A DNA stretch of 5,432 nt from assembly GCA_021774355.1 (NCBI GenBank), contig JAJFJE010000401.1:1-5432 (forward strand), read 5' to 3'. Shown piece after piece: positions 5,397-5,432 of this stretch (its first letter is position 1; each line of letters starts with the position of its first letter). The translations under genes were made by a program, and so were the position numbers. This DNA comes from Alphaproteobacteria bacterium. Its GTDB lineage: Bacteria; Pseudomonadota; Alphaproteobacteria; Zavarziniales; Zavarziniaceae. The notes beneath the pieces are model-generated. The model saw only the letters and a list, made by a program, of their open reading frames with translations. It did not search any database and was not told the DNA's origin.

Positions 5397-5413
5397 GGCC
5401 GGGCCTTCCGGCC
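5397..5413 (+). terminator. Short hairpin after the FYDLN-family gene, possible terminator
   Basis: GGCCGG (5397-5402), loop GCCTT, CCGGCC (5408-5413), starting immediately after the TGA. The downstream plus-strand bases are AGCGGCGTAAAAAATC, with no T run, so intrinsic termination in this direction is doubtful. The A run (5422-5427) would be a T run only for the other strand, on the wrong side of the stem. The remaining bases to 5432 show nothing identifiable. Confidence 0.25.
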
Positions 5414-5432
5414 AGCGGCGTAAAAAATCACT

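Noticed and set aside
4949..5431. Serine-rich 160-codon minus-strand frame opposite the acidic tail
   Set aside because: A poly-Ser/Thr peptide is the expected antisense reading of Asp/Glu codons (GAC/GAG read as GTC/CTC or TCG/TCC). The zinc-ribbon gene on the plus strand explains the region.
5414..5432. Start of a tRNA or other RNA gene at the right edge
   Set aside because: Only 19 bases follow the last hairpin; they are A-rich and show no acceptor stem or D-arm pattern.

Overview
The window reads as a chromosomal housekeeping segment from a GC-rich alphaproteobacterium. The evidence is codon usage strongly biased to G/C in third positions, an AroA that resembles the Agrobacterium CP4-type (class II) enzyme, an S1 C-terminus of alphaproteobacterial type, and a zinc-ribbon/acidic-tail protein of the TIGR02300 (FYDLN) family, which I know only from alphaproteobacteria. 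The gene order fits this too. The genus cannot be fixed from the sequence; a Rhodospirillales-like lineage is a guess.

Layout. Bases 1-290 (minus) carry the first 96 codons of sppA, a membrane-anchored signal peptide peptidase that runs off the left edge. Bases 291-845 hold no credible gene. They contain a sppA upstream region, a composite repeat island (about 391-780) built from two hairpin-forming unit types in a partly duplicated block, and a strong GC-rich hairpin (789-816) just after rpsA that looks like its terminator. Bases 846-2576 (minus) are rpsA, ribosomal protein S1 with six S1 repeats. Bases 2577-2739 are a 163-base leader with several inverted repeats. Bases 2740-3393 (minus) are cmk (CMP kinase), overlapping by four bases the end of aroA (3390-4721, minus; EPSP synthase). 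A 171-base divergent intergenic region (4722-4892) follows. The plus-strand gene for the FYDLN-family acidic protein occupies 4893-5396, with a short GC-rich hairpin after it.

How the genes relate. aroA and cmk are translationally coupled and lie upstream of rpsA in the same direction, giving an aroA-cmk-rpsA transcriptional unit with sppA downstream, probably separated by the rpsA terminator and the repeat island. The products serve separate core functions: aromatic amino acid synthesis, pyrimidine nucleotide phosphorylation, translation initiation and envelope proteolysis. The conserved order is the link, not a shared pathway.

No undescribed multi-gene system is visible. The points most worth a second look are the composite repeat island, the structured rpsA leader, a glycine in AroA where the glyphosate-tolerant CP4 enzyme has alanine, three neighbouring genes with non-ATG starts, and the very acidic tail and altered FYDLN motif of the last protein.
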